Shown here piece after piece: positions 36,487 to 44,730 of a DNA stretch of 64,000 bases. A program made the position numbers and the translations under genes. This stretch comes from Alkaliflexus imshenetskii DSM 15055 (lineage in GTDB: Bacteria > Bacteroidota > Bacteroidia > Bacteroidales > Marinilabiliaceae), in contig NZ_KI912105.1 in NCBI RefSeq assembly GCF_000517065.1, forward strand, positions 983,334-1,047,333, given 5' to 3'. Each line of letters starts with the position of its first letter. The first letter of the stretch is position 1. A model generated the notes under the pieces. It ran no database searches, was not told the origin of the DNA, and saw only the letters and a program-made list of their open reading frames with translations.

Positions 36487-37860
36487 ATGAAGAAACAACT
36501 ATTTGTAACTGCCTTGCTGGCGCTGGCATTTATTGCCTGCCAGACCGGCAGCCGCCAACCGGTTCAAACCGAAGGTGCCAACATAAGCATGGCCCCGGTG
36601 CCGACATGGAGCCACGACGCGGTTATTTATGAAGTAAACGTTCGCCAGTTCACACCGGAAGGAACATTTGAGGCTTTTGCAACCCATTTGCCCCGGTTAA
36701 AAGAGCTTGGCGTTGACATCCTCTGGTTCATGCCCATCCATCCCATTGGCGAAAAAGAGCGCAAAGGAACACTGGGTTCATACTATTCCATCAAGGACTA
36801 TAAAGGCGTGAACCCCGAATTTGGAACATTCGAAGATTTTAAAGCCATTGTTGACAAAGCCCATGAACTGGGCATGAAGGTTTTCCTTGACTGGGTGGCA
36901 AACCACACAGCATGGGACCATCCCTGGATTGAGCAACATCCCGAATGGTACGACCGTGACTCCATTGGTAACATGTTTGCACCGTTCGACTGGAGCGACG
37001 TGGCCCAATTGGACTATGAAAACCACGAGATGCGTGCTGCCATGATTGATGCACTGGAATTTTGGGTACGCGATGCCAACATCGATGGATATCGTTGTGA
37101 TGTGGCAGGTCTGGTTCCTTTTGACTTCTGGGAAGATGCCCGCAAAGCGCTGGACGCCATCAAACCGGTCTACATGCTTGCCGAAGACGAGTCGGAACTG
37201 GTGCTGCTCAACAATGCTTTCAACTCCAACTACGGCTGGTCGTTTCACCACATCATGAATGCCATCGCAAAAGGTGAGCAAAATGCCACCCACGCAGCAG
37301 AATACTTTACCAACCTCTACAACACCTATCCGCAGGGTGCCTACCCTATGCAGTTCATCACCAACCATGACGAGAACAGCTGGGCAGCTACCGAGTTCGA
37401 AAGAATGGGCGATGCAGTTAAAACTTTTGCTGCACTCACGTTTGTAGTGGAAGGTATGCCTTTAATCTATACCGGCCAGGAAGTTGGCATGGAAAAGATG
37501 CTCGAGTTTTTTGAAAAGGATGAAGTGAGCTGGGAAGACCCACGCGGCATGACCCCGTTTTACCAATCGCTTAACAGACTGAAAAAGAACAATACAGCAT
37601 TGTGGAACGGCAATGCCGGTGGTAAAATGGAACTTATTGAAACAGATACCCCTGAAAAAGTGCTATTGTTTACGCGGCATCAAAACCAAAACAGTGTTAT
37701 CGCACTTTTCAACCTATCGGCCGAAACCGTATCTGTTACTGCCCAAACAGGTTATGAAGGTTCATTTGCCGACTATTTCACAGGTGCAGAAGTTTCAATG
37801 CCATTTTCAGGACTTGAGCTTGCGCCATGGAGCTATAAAGTAATAGCCATCAACGAGTAA
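36487..37860 (+). CDS. GH13 alpha-amylase-family lipoprotein
   Basis: The 457-residue protein has a lipoprotein signal (LLALAFIAC, Cys 18) and a compact GH13 barrel that starts at about residue 40 with DAVIYEVNVRQFTPEG. The conserved regions are WVANHTAWDHPW, GYRCDVAGL (nucleophile Asp205), MLAEDE (acid Glu233) and FITNHDENSW (Asp295), then a short beta domain from about 380. It should face the periplasm or the cell surface and act on maltooligosaccharides or starch. It lacks starch-binding domains, unlike SusG. It is preceded by a hairpin and followed by its own terminator. Confidence 0.93.
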   Translation: MKKQLFVTALLALAFIACQTGSRQPVQTEGANISMAPVPTWSHDAVIYEVNVRQFTPEGTFEAFATHLPRLKELGVDILWFMPIHPIGEKERKGTLGSYYSIKDYKGVNPEFGTFEDFKAIVDKAHELGMKVFLDWVANHTAWDHPWIEQHPEWYDRDSIGNMFAPFDWSDVAQLDYENHEMRAAMIDALEFWVRDANIDGYRCDVAGLVPFDFWEDARKALDAIKPVYMLAEDESELVLLNNAFNSNYGWSFHHIMNAIAKGEQNATHAAEYFTNLYNTYPQGAYPMQFITNHDENSWAATEFERMGDAVKTFAALTFVVEGMPLIYTGQEVGMEKMLEFFEKDEVSWEDPRGMTPFYQSLNRLKKNNTALWNGNAGGKMELIETDTPEKVLLFTRHQNQNSVIALFNLSAETVSVTAQTGYEGSFADYFTGAEVSMPFSGLELAPWSYKVIAINE

Positions 37861-37881
37861 CCATTCCTTCAAATGGTCGCG

Positions 37882-37919
37882 AAGGCTGCTCTGCCAATTG
37901 GTAGGGTGGCCTTTTTTGA
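37882..37919 (+). terminator. Terminator after the starch locus
   Basis: An imperfect hairpin between AAGGC and GGCCTT (with GCC-AATT-GG at its tip) runs into CTTTTTTGATTTT. The T-run directly after the stem makes this a likely intrinsic terminator for the rightward starch genes. Confidence 0.65.
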
Positions 37920-37999
37920 TTTTAACAGACTGTTATACTGCCGTTGTAACACATCAACTGCCTGAATATCTGCACACTGTGCGTTATGAAAAAAATCCC

Positions 38000-38007
38000 T
38001 ATCTTTG
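38000..38007 (+). promoter_or_regulatory. -7 box upstream of the M28 peptidase
   Basis: TATCTTTG matches TAnnTTTG and lies 208 bases before the peptidase gene, after the starch terminator. The 355-base gap (37861-38215) otherwise holds the terminator and a short TAGATGTCAGAT repeat at about 38050. Confidence 0.5.
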
Positions 38008-38215
38008 AATCCCCTTCAGTAACCGGAATGCAACTTTGTTGTTTAGCATTTAGATGTCAGATTTTGATTCCAGTTTGAACTCAAAAGTTACTCTATACAT
38101 CTAACATCAAGCCTAAGTTTTTAACATTTGCCATTCCCGGATAAACCTTTGTTCGTCGAACAAATCCAATCGGAAATCTGTCTATTAATAATCAGAAATC
38201 ATAAAAACAGAGACA

Positions 38216-39874
38216 ATGCAACAAAACAAAGGGATTCTTTTTAAGCATTTTTCGATGCTCGTGCTGTTGGCCGTGGTGGGTTGCTCCGCACCGGGAGTGA
38301 AAATTGAACCAATGGGTGAAAAACTTATTTCGGACATAGAAACATTGGCTTCGGATGAGTTTGAAGGTCGCGCACCGGCCTCTCCGGGAGGCATGAAAGC
38401 AGTTGAATTTATCAAATCAAGATTCATTGAAGCCGGCCTGAAACCGGCCAATAACGGCTCCTACCTTCAGGCGGTTCCGCTGGTGGAGGTCACAGGTTAT
38501 GACATTTCACCGCTGACCATTTCGGGCAATGGGCAACAGTTCCAACTGAGCTATCTGGACGAGATGGTGGTGGGCAGCTATCGTATGCAAGAGAGCCTGT
38601 CGCTAAACAACAGCGAACTGGTTTTTGCAGGATATGGCATTGTGGCACCGGAATATGGCTGGAATGACTACGAAGGCCTCGATGTGCAAGGCAAAACAGT
38701 GGTTGTGATGGTTAACGACCCCGGCTTTGAAAACCCCGACGAGGAACTTTTCACGGGACGCGCCATGACCTATTATGGCCGTTGGACCTATAAATTTGAA
38801 GAAGCGGCTCGCCAGGGTGCTGCCGGTGCATTAATCATTCACCAAACCGAACCGGCCAGCTATGGCTGGAACGTGGTGCGCAACTCCTGGTCGGGCACAC
38901 AGTATGGTGTGGTTTCCAATGGCGCCAACGAAAGATTGATGGTTGAAGGATGGCTGCATCTGGATGCCGCACAAAAGGTGTTTGAAGCAGCAGGCGTTGA
39001 TTTTGAGCAGGCGCTTCAAAGGGCAGGAAACAAAGGCTTTGAACCCGTACATTTGGGACTGAATGCCTCCGTTTCGTTTAAAAACGAGTTTAAACATGCC
39101 GAATGTTACAATGTAATCGGGTACATTGAAGGCAGTAAATATCCTGACGAGACCTTTGTTTACATGGGACACTGGGACCATTTGGGAAAACTTGAAACCG
39201 AAGAAGGCGTTCAGATATACAACGGCGCGGTGGACAATGCCACTGGTGTTGCGGGTCTTATTGCCATTGCCGAGCAGTTCAAAAAAAGCGGTAAAACGCC
39301 GGAGCGCTCAGTGGTTTTCATGGCTGTTACTGCCGAAGAATCGGGCTTACTGGGGTCAAAATTCTATGCCGAAAACCCGATTTTTGCCGTGGAGACAACT
39401 GTGGGCGGTATCAACATGGACGCCTTAAACGTTTATGGTGCTACCAATGACATTGTGACGGTAGGTTACGGATTTTCTGAATTGGACAGCTATCTGAAAC
39501 GCCATGCAGCAGCTCAGGGACGCATCGTTAAGCCAAATCCATATCCGGAACGCGGCTACTACTATCGCTCCGACCATTTCAACCTAGCCAAACAGGGCGT
39601 ACCCATGATTTATGCCAAAGGCGGCTCTGACTATATTGGACAGGATGAGGCCTATCAAAAGATGGTACGTAACGACTACGCCCAGCGCTACCACCAGCCC
39701 ACCGATGTGGTGCACGACCTATGGACGTATGAAGGCATCTGGCAGGATTTGTGGCTCTTCTACAACATCGGCAGTGAGTTGGCCAATAGCAATGAATTCC
39801 CCAACTGGTCGGCCGACAGCGAGTTCAGAGCCAAACGAGACTCTACCGAAGAGAAGCGCAGAAACTCCAGATAG
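38216..39874 (+). CDS. M28-family zinc aminopeptidase lipoprotein
   Basis: The 552-residue exported protein has a lipobox (LLAVVGCS, Cys near 23), a PA domain inserted at about 130-260 (LVFAGYGIVAPEYGWNDYEGLD) and an M28 catalytic domain. Zinc ligands can be seen: GHWDHLG (His319 region), GAVDNATG (Asp340), AEESGL (Glu374-375 pair, one catalytic), and MDAL later; the last histidine is in RYHQPTD. It removes N-terminal amino acids from peptides in the periplasm or at the surface. It has its own promoter and terminator and does not appear to belong to either glycan locus. Confidence 0.92.
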   Translation: MQQNKGILFKHFSMLVLLAVVGCSAPGVKIEPMGEKLISDIETLASDEFEGRAPASPGGMKAVEFIKSRFIEAGLKPANNGSYLQAVPLVEVTGYDISPLTISGNGQQFQLSYLDEMVVGSYRMQESLSLNNSELVFAGYGIVAPEYGWNDYEGLDVQGKTVVVMVNDPGFENPDEELFTGRAMTYYGRWTYKFEEAARQGAAGALIIHQTEPASYGWNVVRNSWSGTQYGVVSNGANERLMVEGWLHLDAAQKVFEAAGVDFEQALQRAGNKGFEPVHLGLNASVSFKNEFKHAECYNVIGYIEGSKYPDETFVYMGHWDHLGKLETEEGVQIYNGAVDNATGVAGLIAIAEQFKKSGKTPERSVVFMAVTAEESGLLGSKFYAENPIFAVETTVGGINMDALNVYGATNDIVTVGYGFSELDSYLKRHAAAQGRIVKPNPYPERGYYYRSDHFNLAKQGVPMIYAKGGSDYIGQDEAYQKMVRNDYAQRYHQPTDVVHDLWTYEGIWQDLWLFYNIGSELANSNEFPNWSADSEFRAKRDSTEEKRRNSR

Positions 39875-39895
39875 ATATTTGGAATCTTAGTTATC

Positions 39896-39946
39896 AAAAA
39901 AAGCATCGGCATTTGAAGTGTTAAACCTCAAAACCGATGCTTTTAA
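39896..39946. terminator. Bidirectional terminator between peptidase and GH29
   Basis: AAAAGCATCGG / CCGATGCTTTT give an 11-bp stem with A-runs on one side and T-runs on the other, so it works in both directions between the converging genes. Confidence 0.8.
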
Positions 39947-40018
39947 ACAAACAGAAAAGTATCAAAAATCGACACGCCCCTGGGTCGAAACCCGGAACAG
40001 GGCATGGCGTCTTTTACA

Positions 40019-41719
40019 TTAATTACTCTCGATAACCTGTCCCTCTTCTGTGTAGAGTGACACCGGACCATCCAGCAATACTGCTATCACAGTCATTTTT
40101 GGGTCCAGCACCGAATCGGGCACATCCACGTAGGCAATTCCCGGTACATGACTCCAATAAAGTTTTCCGATAATTTGGTGCGACAATTTGGTGCCGTTTC
40201 CTACCACCCAAATGCGGTTAATATTATTCTTCAGCCCTTTGATGGCCAGAGGTCCATTGGGTTTTCCATCCACAAGCAGATAAAGAATGGTCTTATCGGC
40301 CGACAAGAGTGAAGCACCGGCATAATGTGCTGAGGCAATGCCATCACCGGCCACATCAATCACCGGAGCGTGTTTCTCATACCAGCGCGCATCCTTGCTC
40401 ATCTCTTCCACAACTTTTAGAGAGTGCGACACAGCAACCTCTCCCAACTCCAAAGGCTTGCTTAAATCAAGCGCAATAACTGTAACCATTGGGTCTATAA
40501 CCGACTTAGGCACTTCTATCGTCAAATCACCGGATTTCCGGTCGGTTTTGTAAGTTAGTTTGGTATCGCACCCTACCACGCGTGCGCCCTTCACTTTTGA
40601 GCGAACACCACGGATTGTCAACGGGTGATTTGGTGCATGGTCGATGTACAGAAAAAGCGTTTTCTGGTCCTTGCTCACAGCCGACAATCCCGGAAAATGG
40701 CCTTCGGGCATTCCAGCGCGCGTGCCATAGATAGCCTCTGAGTGCTTCCCGGTCCAGCGGGCAAACTCCTTGAGTATAGCCAACTGCTCTTCAGGAATGG
40801 AGCCATCCTCTTTTGGTCCAATGTCCAAAAGCAAATTACCACCTTTACTGATGACATCCGCAAAGGTCCAAATCAGTTGAAAAGGCGTTTTATAGTTGTG
40901 GTCGTTGTGCTGGTAACCCCACGAATCGTTCATGGTGAGGCATAGCTCCCAGTAAGGATTCTCAGGAGAGACAACCGGCACACCCTGTTCAGGCGTTTCA
41001 TAGTCGCCATATCCTTTCAGACGGCTGTTGATGATTACATTCTTGTTGTAACCCACCAACTTTTCGCGAAGTTGAGCCGCGCGCCACTCATCTGCCGAGT
41101 GCTCCCAGTCGCCATCAAACCAATAGAGGTCCGGATTGTATCTTGCCGATAATTCCCCCATCTGACCAAAGTAAAAGTCTACAAACCTACCCCAGCGTGC
41201 CGGGTCATTGGTGTACCGTACTTTTTCGCGCGTAAAAGCCGGATAATCAGGGTAAGACCAATCTATCAGCGAATAATAGAAACCCACTTTCAGCCCCTTA
41301 TCGCGCATGCTGCCTACAAACGGCGCCAGCAAATCGCGCCCGGCAGGCGTGTGATCCACCACATTGTAATGGTCAAAATCACCTTTCCAAAGTGCCACCC
41401 CATCGTGATGTTTGGTGGTAATCACAGCATAACGCGCCCCTGCTTCACTAAAAAGTCTGGCCCACTCATCGGTATTGTACTGCGAAGCTGTGAAGCCATC
41501 CAACTGTTTCATGTAGTCCTTGTGCGAGATATAGCCGTTAAAAAACGACCATGATTCGTCAATGCCATCCACGGCATAAATGCCATAATGAATAAAAATA
41601 CCCAATTTGGCATCTTTAAACCACTCCATGCGGCGGGCTTTCTCTGCTTCCGACTCCCCCGCAGCTACGGAGAAAAAAGCCATCATCAAAATAGCCGCCG
41701 ATAAAAACAAATGCTTCAT
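40019..41719 (-). CDS. GH29 alpha-L-fucosidase-family protein
   Basis: The start at 41719 gives a clean signal peptide (MKHLFLSAAILMMAFFSVAAG); an ATG 9 bases upstream is also open. The 566-residue protein has a GH29 barrel beginning with WFKDAKLGIFIHYGIYAV (about 30-47), AKYAVIT-like GARYAVITTKHHDGVALW near 95, and DLYWFDGDWEH, whose first Asp after Trp-Phe (near 202-205) is the usual nucleophile. Later come GGNLLLDIGP and two beta-sandwich-like C-terminal repeats (SKDQKTLFLYIDH and SADKTILYLLVDG). It would release alpha-L-fucose, but several GH29-like proteins act on other sugars. It lies 38-47 bases after the CBM9-like gene. Confidence 0.9.
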   Translation of the reverse strand: MKHLFLSAAILMMAFFSVAAGESEAEKARRMEWFKDAKLGIFIHYGIYAVDGIDESWSFFNGYISHKDYMKQLDGFTASQYNTDEWARLFSEAGARYAVITTKHHDGVALWKGDFDHYNVVDHTPAGRDLLAPFVGSMRDKGLKVGFYYSLIDWSYPDYPAFTREKVRYTNDPARWGRFVDFYFGQMGELSARYNPDLYWFDGDWEHSADEWRAAQLREKLVGYNKNVIINSRLKGYGDYETPEQGVPVVSPENPYWELCLTMNDSWGYQHNDHNYKTPFQLIWTFADVISKGGNLLLDIGPKEDGSIPEEQLAILKEFARWTGKHSEAIYGTRAGMPEGHFPGLSAVSKDQKTLFLYIDHAPNHPLTIRGVRSKVKGARVVGCDTKLTYKTDRKSGDLTIEVPKSVIDPMVTVIALDLSKPLELGEVAVSHSLKVVEEMSKDARWYEKHAPVIDVAGDGIASAHYAGASLLSADKTILYLLVDGKPNGPLAIKGLKNNINRIWVVGNGTKLSHQIIGKLYWSHVPGIAYVDVPDSVLDPKMTVIAVLLDGPVSLYTEEGQVIESN

Positions 41720-41766
41720 CATAACCAATTATTTATATTCTGTTTCATAAACACAATCTCCATCAC

Positions 41767-42882
41767 CTAATTTCCAACACCCGCACTCCAGGTGCGTCCT
41801 TCCGCGTTAATAAACCATCTTCTGTCGCTTCCGGGTCTGTAAGCCATAATCTCGTAGGTGTGCCATCCGGTGCGCAATTCGGGCATAAACTGAAGTCCCT
41901 CCACATTAAAACCCACCTCAGCCAGTTCTTGTATGTCTGATGCATAGCGATGGTGCATGGCCCTGAAGCGCCGCATGGCGTAATATACATTCCGTAACTC
42001 CCACTTTACACGTTCATCGGGGCATATTTCGAAAGTTTCAGTGCCGCTACCTGCTGCTTTGCCCGAAAAAAATACAAAACCCCACATTTCGGGCCGGTGC
42101 ATGTCTATGGCGCCTTGTGGCGACCACACCCAGTTCTCCTCGGGTCTTAGTCTGCCCGTTTCGGCAACAATCTGTCGCTGATACTCGCCATCAACCACAT
42201 CCGTATGCCACTGCACACGGCTAAAATTCACACGCCAATTGCTTCCCGGCGCAGGCATCTGCCCCCGGCTGAATTCCCACATAGCCTTTAGCGGGATGGC
42301 AATCTCTACAAACCAGCGTCTGTCCACGTCATTCGCATTGTTCAGTGTGCCATCAATGTGTACGGCTGTTTTCAGACCGTTTATATCCCAATTATTCACT
42401 GGCGGTCCCCCATCTCTGTATGGCCGCACCAGCAAAAGGTCCCAAACCGTATTCAAGGCATTAATTTCCAATTCATAATAACCGTGGGTATCGCCATTGG
42501 GGTCAATAAACACCTCAAAATCGTTGTCATGAAATATCACCGCATCGCGCTGCGTAATTTTCGCCCAAATATGCGGCTCTTCCATCTCGGCAGCCACATA
42601 AAAGTAGTCATCGTCCCACAACATTTTGGCCCGCGTGCTAAATGGCGGATTGGGTCTCACATCGCCCTCTATGTCAATAAAATCTTGGGTCCACGGCACA
42701 TTTTTCCAATCGGCCTCATTGGGCAACCCATCAATTGTGATAGGTCCGGTGGCGCGGTAACACGTATATGTTCGCGGACTAAAATCCACTCCCGAACCAT
42801 CCTTCCAATAACGATTTCCATTGTCACCAAAAGCTGAAATCACCACTCCCGCAAAAAACAATATTAACCCGATTTTCATCAT
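41767..42882 (-). CDS. CBM9-like carbohydrate-binding protein
   Basis: A 371-residue exported protein with a signal peptide (1-19, ending SAFG). Residues about 38-250 form one CBM9-like beta-sandwich: PITIDGLPNEADWKNVPWT, then KMLWDDDYFYVAAEMEEPHIWA, DAVIFHDNDFEVFIDPNGD and WFVEIAIPLKAM. Such CBM9-type domains in Bacteroidota occur as stand-alone proteins whose ligand is mostly unknown. The last 110 residues hold a helix (ELRNVYYAMRRFRAMHHRY) and a short beta tail. It is upstream of GH29 in the same leftward unit and may bind sugar ends or assist the fucosidase. Confidence 0.85.
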   Translation of the reverse strand: MMKIGLILFFAGVVISAFGDNGNRYWKDGSGVDFSPRTYTCYRATGPITIDGLPNEADWKNVPWTQDFIDIEGDVRPNPPFSTRAKMLWDDDYFYVAAEMEEPHIWAKITQRDAVIFHDNDFEVFIDPNGDTHGYYELEINALNTVWDLLLVRPYRDGGPPVNNWDINGLKTAVHIDGTLNNANDVDRRWFVEIAIPLKAMWEFSRGQMPAPGSNWRVNFSRVQWHTDVVDGEYQRQIVAETGRLRPEENWVWSPQGAIDMHRPEMWGFVFFSGKAAGSGTETFEICPDERVKWELRNVYYAMRRFRAMHHRYASDIQELAEVGFNVEGLQFMPELRTGWHTYEIMAYRPGSDRRWFINAEGRTWSAGVGN

Positions 42883-42978
42883 ACATTAAAAGTTTGCCAC
42901 AGCGCAATATCTAAATTTTCATAGAATAAAACAAACTTTTATAAATTTTTCTAAAAAGATAGATACAAAAAATAACAT

Positions 42979-43075
42979 TTGGGCGTGCCCCGCCTGGGGG
43001 CGGGTCGGGCTTTCCGCTACAAGTCCTCGCTCGTCCCTCACTGCGGTCTTTTCGCTTCAATCCCTCACGCAGCAT
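42979..43075. repeat. GC-rich REP-like intergenic element
   Basis: This stretch stands out as GC-rich in AT-rich surroundings and starts with a small hairpin, GGGCGTGCCCCGCC and GGGGGCGGGTCGGGC. It continues with CGCTACAAGTCC, CTCGCTCGTCCC and CGCTTCAATCCCTCACGC. I recall this type of GGGCGTGCC...GGGTCGGGCT sequence as a widespread intergenic repeat of Bacteroidota, which is from memory and not checked. No ORF runs through it in a meaningful way. Confidence 0.6.
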
Positions 43076-43083
43076 CAAGCAAC

Positions 43084-43127
43084 AAAACCGCAGAGAAGCC
43101 GTCATCAACTGGCCTCCCTGCGGTTTT
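43084..43127 (-). terminator. Terminator after the pectate lyase gene
   Basis: AAAACCGCAG / CTGCGGTTTT form a 10-bp stem with a 24-base loop, about 30 bases past the lyase stop. On the minus strand it is followed by GTTG; the T-run is built into the stem. Confidence 0.65.
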
Positions 43128-43155
43128 CAACAAACAAATAAACAGATTCGAAATA

Positions 43156-44661
43156 CTATTCCACTTTGCTTTTGCCATCCATAATGTGCTGCACCAGGCT
43201 GTTGATATACACCTCAATGTTATCGTACCCCGTGCTCAAATCACGACCGTTGGCCTCATTTTTTGAAGGGTCCAAACCTTTTTCAACTTTCCAGTTGTCT
43301 GGCATTCCATCTCCCGAAGTATCAACAGGCGCTGCTATTGAGTTCAACACAGGCCACCCGCCCACATCGTGATGACTATCGATGATGCCATGGGTGCTAC
43401 CTCTGGAACCCTGATGCGTATAAGTTCCGTTTTTAACCTCTTCAATCACACGCGCATCCACCGCATCGCGCACAAGCGAAGCCCCACCATATTGCACTAT
43501 CAGGTCAAACGCCGCCTGCGGTGTATGCGTAGTCACATTGTTGTTGATGGGATGTGGCTCAACCATGCGCATGGCGGCTTTGTCCGCTTCGGAAACCGTT
43601 CCGTAGCTGTGGTGAAACTGGTTGTAAACCCCAAAAGTCCAATTGTCATTGGTAGCGCGTGTGCTGCCTTCCACAAAATTTCCATCAATAAAAAACTTAC
43701 CCCAAATGTTATAGGTGGCACGGTTGGCATCACGCGTGTATTTGTCGATGGACATGATGCGCTCCCGGTGTCGCGAAGCCGGTCCCGGCTTATAATAGTT
43801 ATTCACAATGTTGATGTTGCCCCCTTCGGCACCATACGCATTGTTGTTGCCCCAATTGTAAAGCACATTGTTGCGAAAATCCACCAGATTTGTAAGCGCG
43901 TAGGCATCGCCCTCGGCTTCACCAAATCGCGGCACGCGGCTGTCGTGGTGTGCCAGGAGGTTATGATGAAACGAAGCACGGCGGCCGCCCCAGATGGCTC
44001 CATAGCCGTGCGCACCTTTGTCGTGTGCCGAATTGCGCAAACTCTCCGAAATGATGCACCATTGCAGCGTAAAATCATCGTTCTGGTAAAAAGAGACGCA
44101 CTCATCGGTGCTCCAGCTCATGGAACAGTGGTCGATGATGATATTTTTACGAAACCTGCCGCCTACAGCATCTGCTTCCACCCCGGCATCATCACCCAAA
44201 CGAAAACGCAAAAAGCGAATGATGACATTGTCGGCATCTACATACACCTCGTTGTTAGCCAAGGTGATGCCATCTCCGGGCGCTGTTTGTCCGGCAATGG
44301 TTAAATCGCCATGGCGAATGGTCAGGCGCGTGAGCAACTGAATGGTACCCGACACCTCAAACACAATGATGCGCGGACCTGATTGCTGCACGGCTGCCCT
44401 AAAGCTGCCGGGGCCAAAATCATTGAGGTTGGTAACTTTCAGAACCCGTCCGCCCCGTCCGCCTGTAGTATATTTACCAAAACCTTCGGCACCGGGAAAA
44501 GCAAAGGCCTCCTCTTCAACCGGCTCGGGTCTGATGATGGGTTCCTCTACCTCATCATCCGGAATGGGCTCAATATCCACCTGCGATTCACTTTTTGTGC
44601 ATGAGAGCATCATAAAAGCAATTACAATCAGAGAATTGATTACCATTTTATTATGAATCAT
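43156..44661 (-). CDS. PL1-like pectate lyase lipoprotein
   Basis: The 501-residue product begins with a lipoprotein signal (VIAFMMLSC, Cys near 20) and an acidic linker (about 30-52). Residues from FAFPGAEGFGKYTTGGRGG (about 53-71) on form a right-handed beta-helix as in PL1 lyases: NLNDFGPGSFRAAV, GPRIIVFEVSGTI, DNVIIRFLRFRLGDD, IIIDHCSMSWSTDECVS and HDSRVPRFGEA (catalytic Arg region). It cuts de-esterified galacturonan by beta-elimination. The tail has a calcium-type loop DTSGDGMPDNW near 450. It follows the DUF4957-like gene on the same strand with a hairpin between them. Confidence 0.92.
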   Translation of the reverse strand: MIHNKMVINSLIVIAFMMLSCTKSESQVDIEPIPDDEVEEPIIRPEPVEEEAFAFPGAEGFGKYTTGGRGGRVLKVTNLNDFGPGSFRAAVQQSGPRIIVFEVSGTIQLLTRLTIRHGDLTIAGQTAPGDGITLANNEVYVDADNVIIRFLRFRLGDDAGVEADAVGGRFRKNIIIDHCSMSWSTDECVSFYQNDDFTLQWCIISESLRNSAHDKGAHGYGAIWGGRRASFHHNLLAHHDSRVPRFGEAEGDAYALTNLVDFRNNVLYNWGNNNAYGAEGGNINIVNNYYKPGPASRHRERIMSIDKYTRDANRATYNIWGKFFIDGNFVEGSTRATNDNWTFGVYNQFHHSYGTVSEADKAAMRMVEPHPINNNVTTHTPQAAFDLIVQYGGASLVRDAVDARVIEEVKNGTYTHQGSRGSTHGIIDSHHDVGGWPVLNSIAAPVDTSGDGMPDNWKVEKGLDPSKNEANGRDLSTGYDNIEVYINSLVQHIMDGKSKVE

Positions 44662-44677
44662 AGACTTGGAATTTGTT

Positions 44678-44718
44678 AAACATCAGGTGCGCAATATGTA
44701 ACTGCACACCTGATGTTT
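44678..44718 (-). terminator. Hairpin between beta-helix lipoprotein and pectate lyase genes
   Basis: AAACATCAGGTG-C-GCA and TGC-A-CACCTGATGTTT pair over 15 bases with one mismatch and a 9-base loop. On the minus strand TTTAACAAATT follows. It could partially stop the susCD transcript before the lyase gene. Confidence 0.6.
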
Positions 44719-44730
44719 AAATTTTAAAAG

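Noticed and set aside
36778-37368. 196-codon frame opposite the lipoprotein amylase
   Set aside because: The plus strand has the four GH13 regions; the opposite frame is a by-product of codon bias.
43369-44304. 311-codon open frame on the plus strand opposite the pectate lyase
   Set aside because: It is a shadow of the lyase gene; the minus-strand frame carries all conserved PL1 motifs and a lipoprotein signal.
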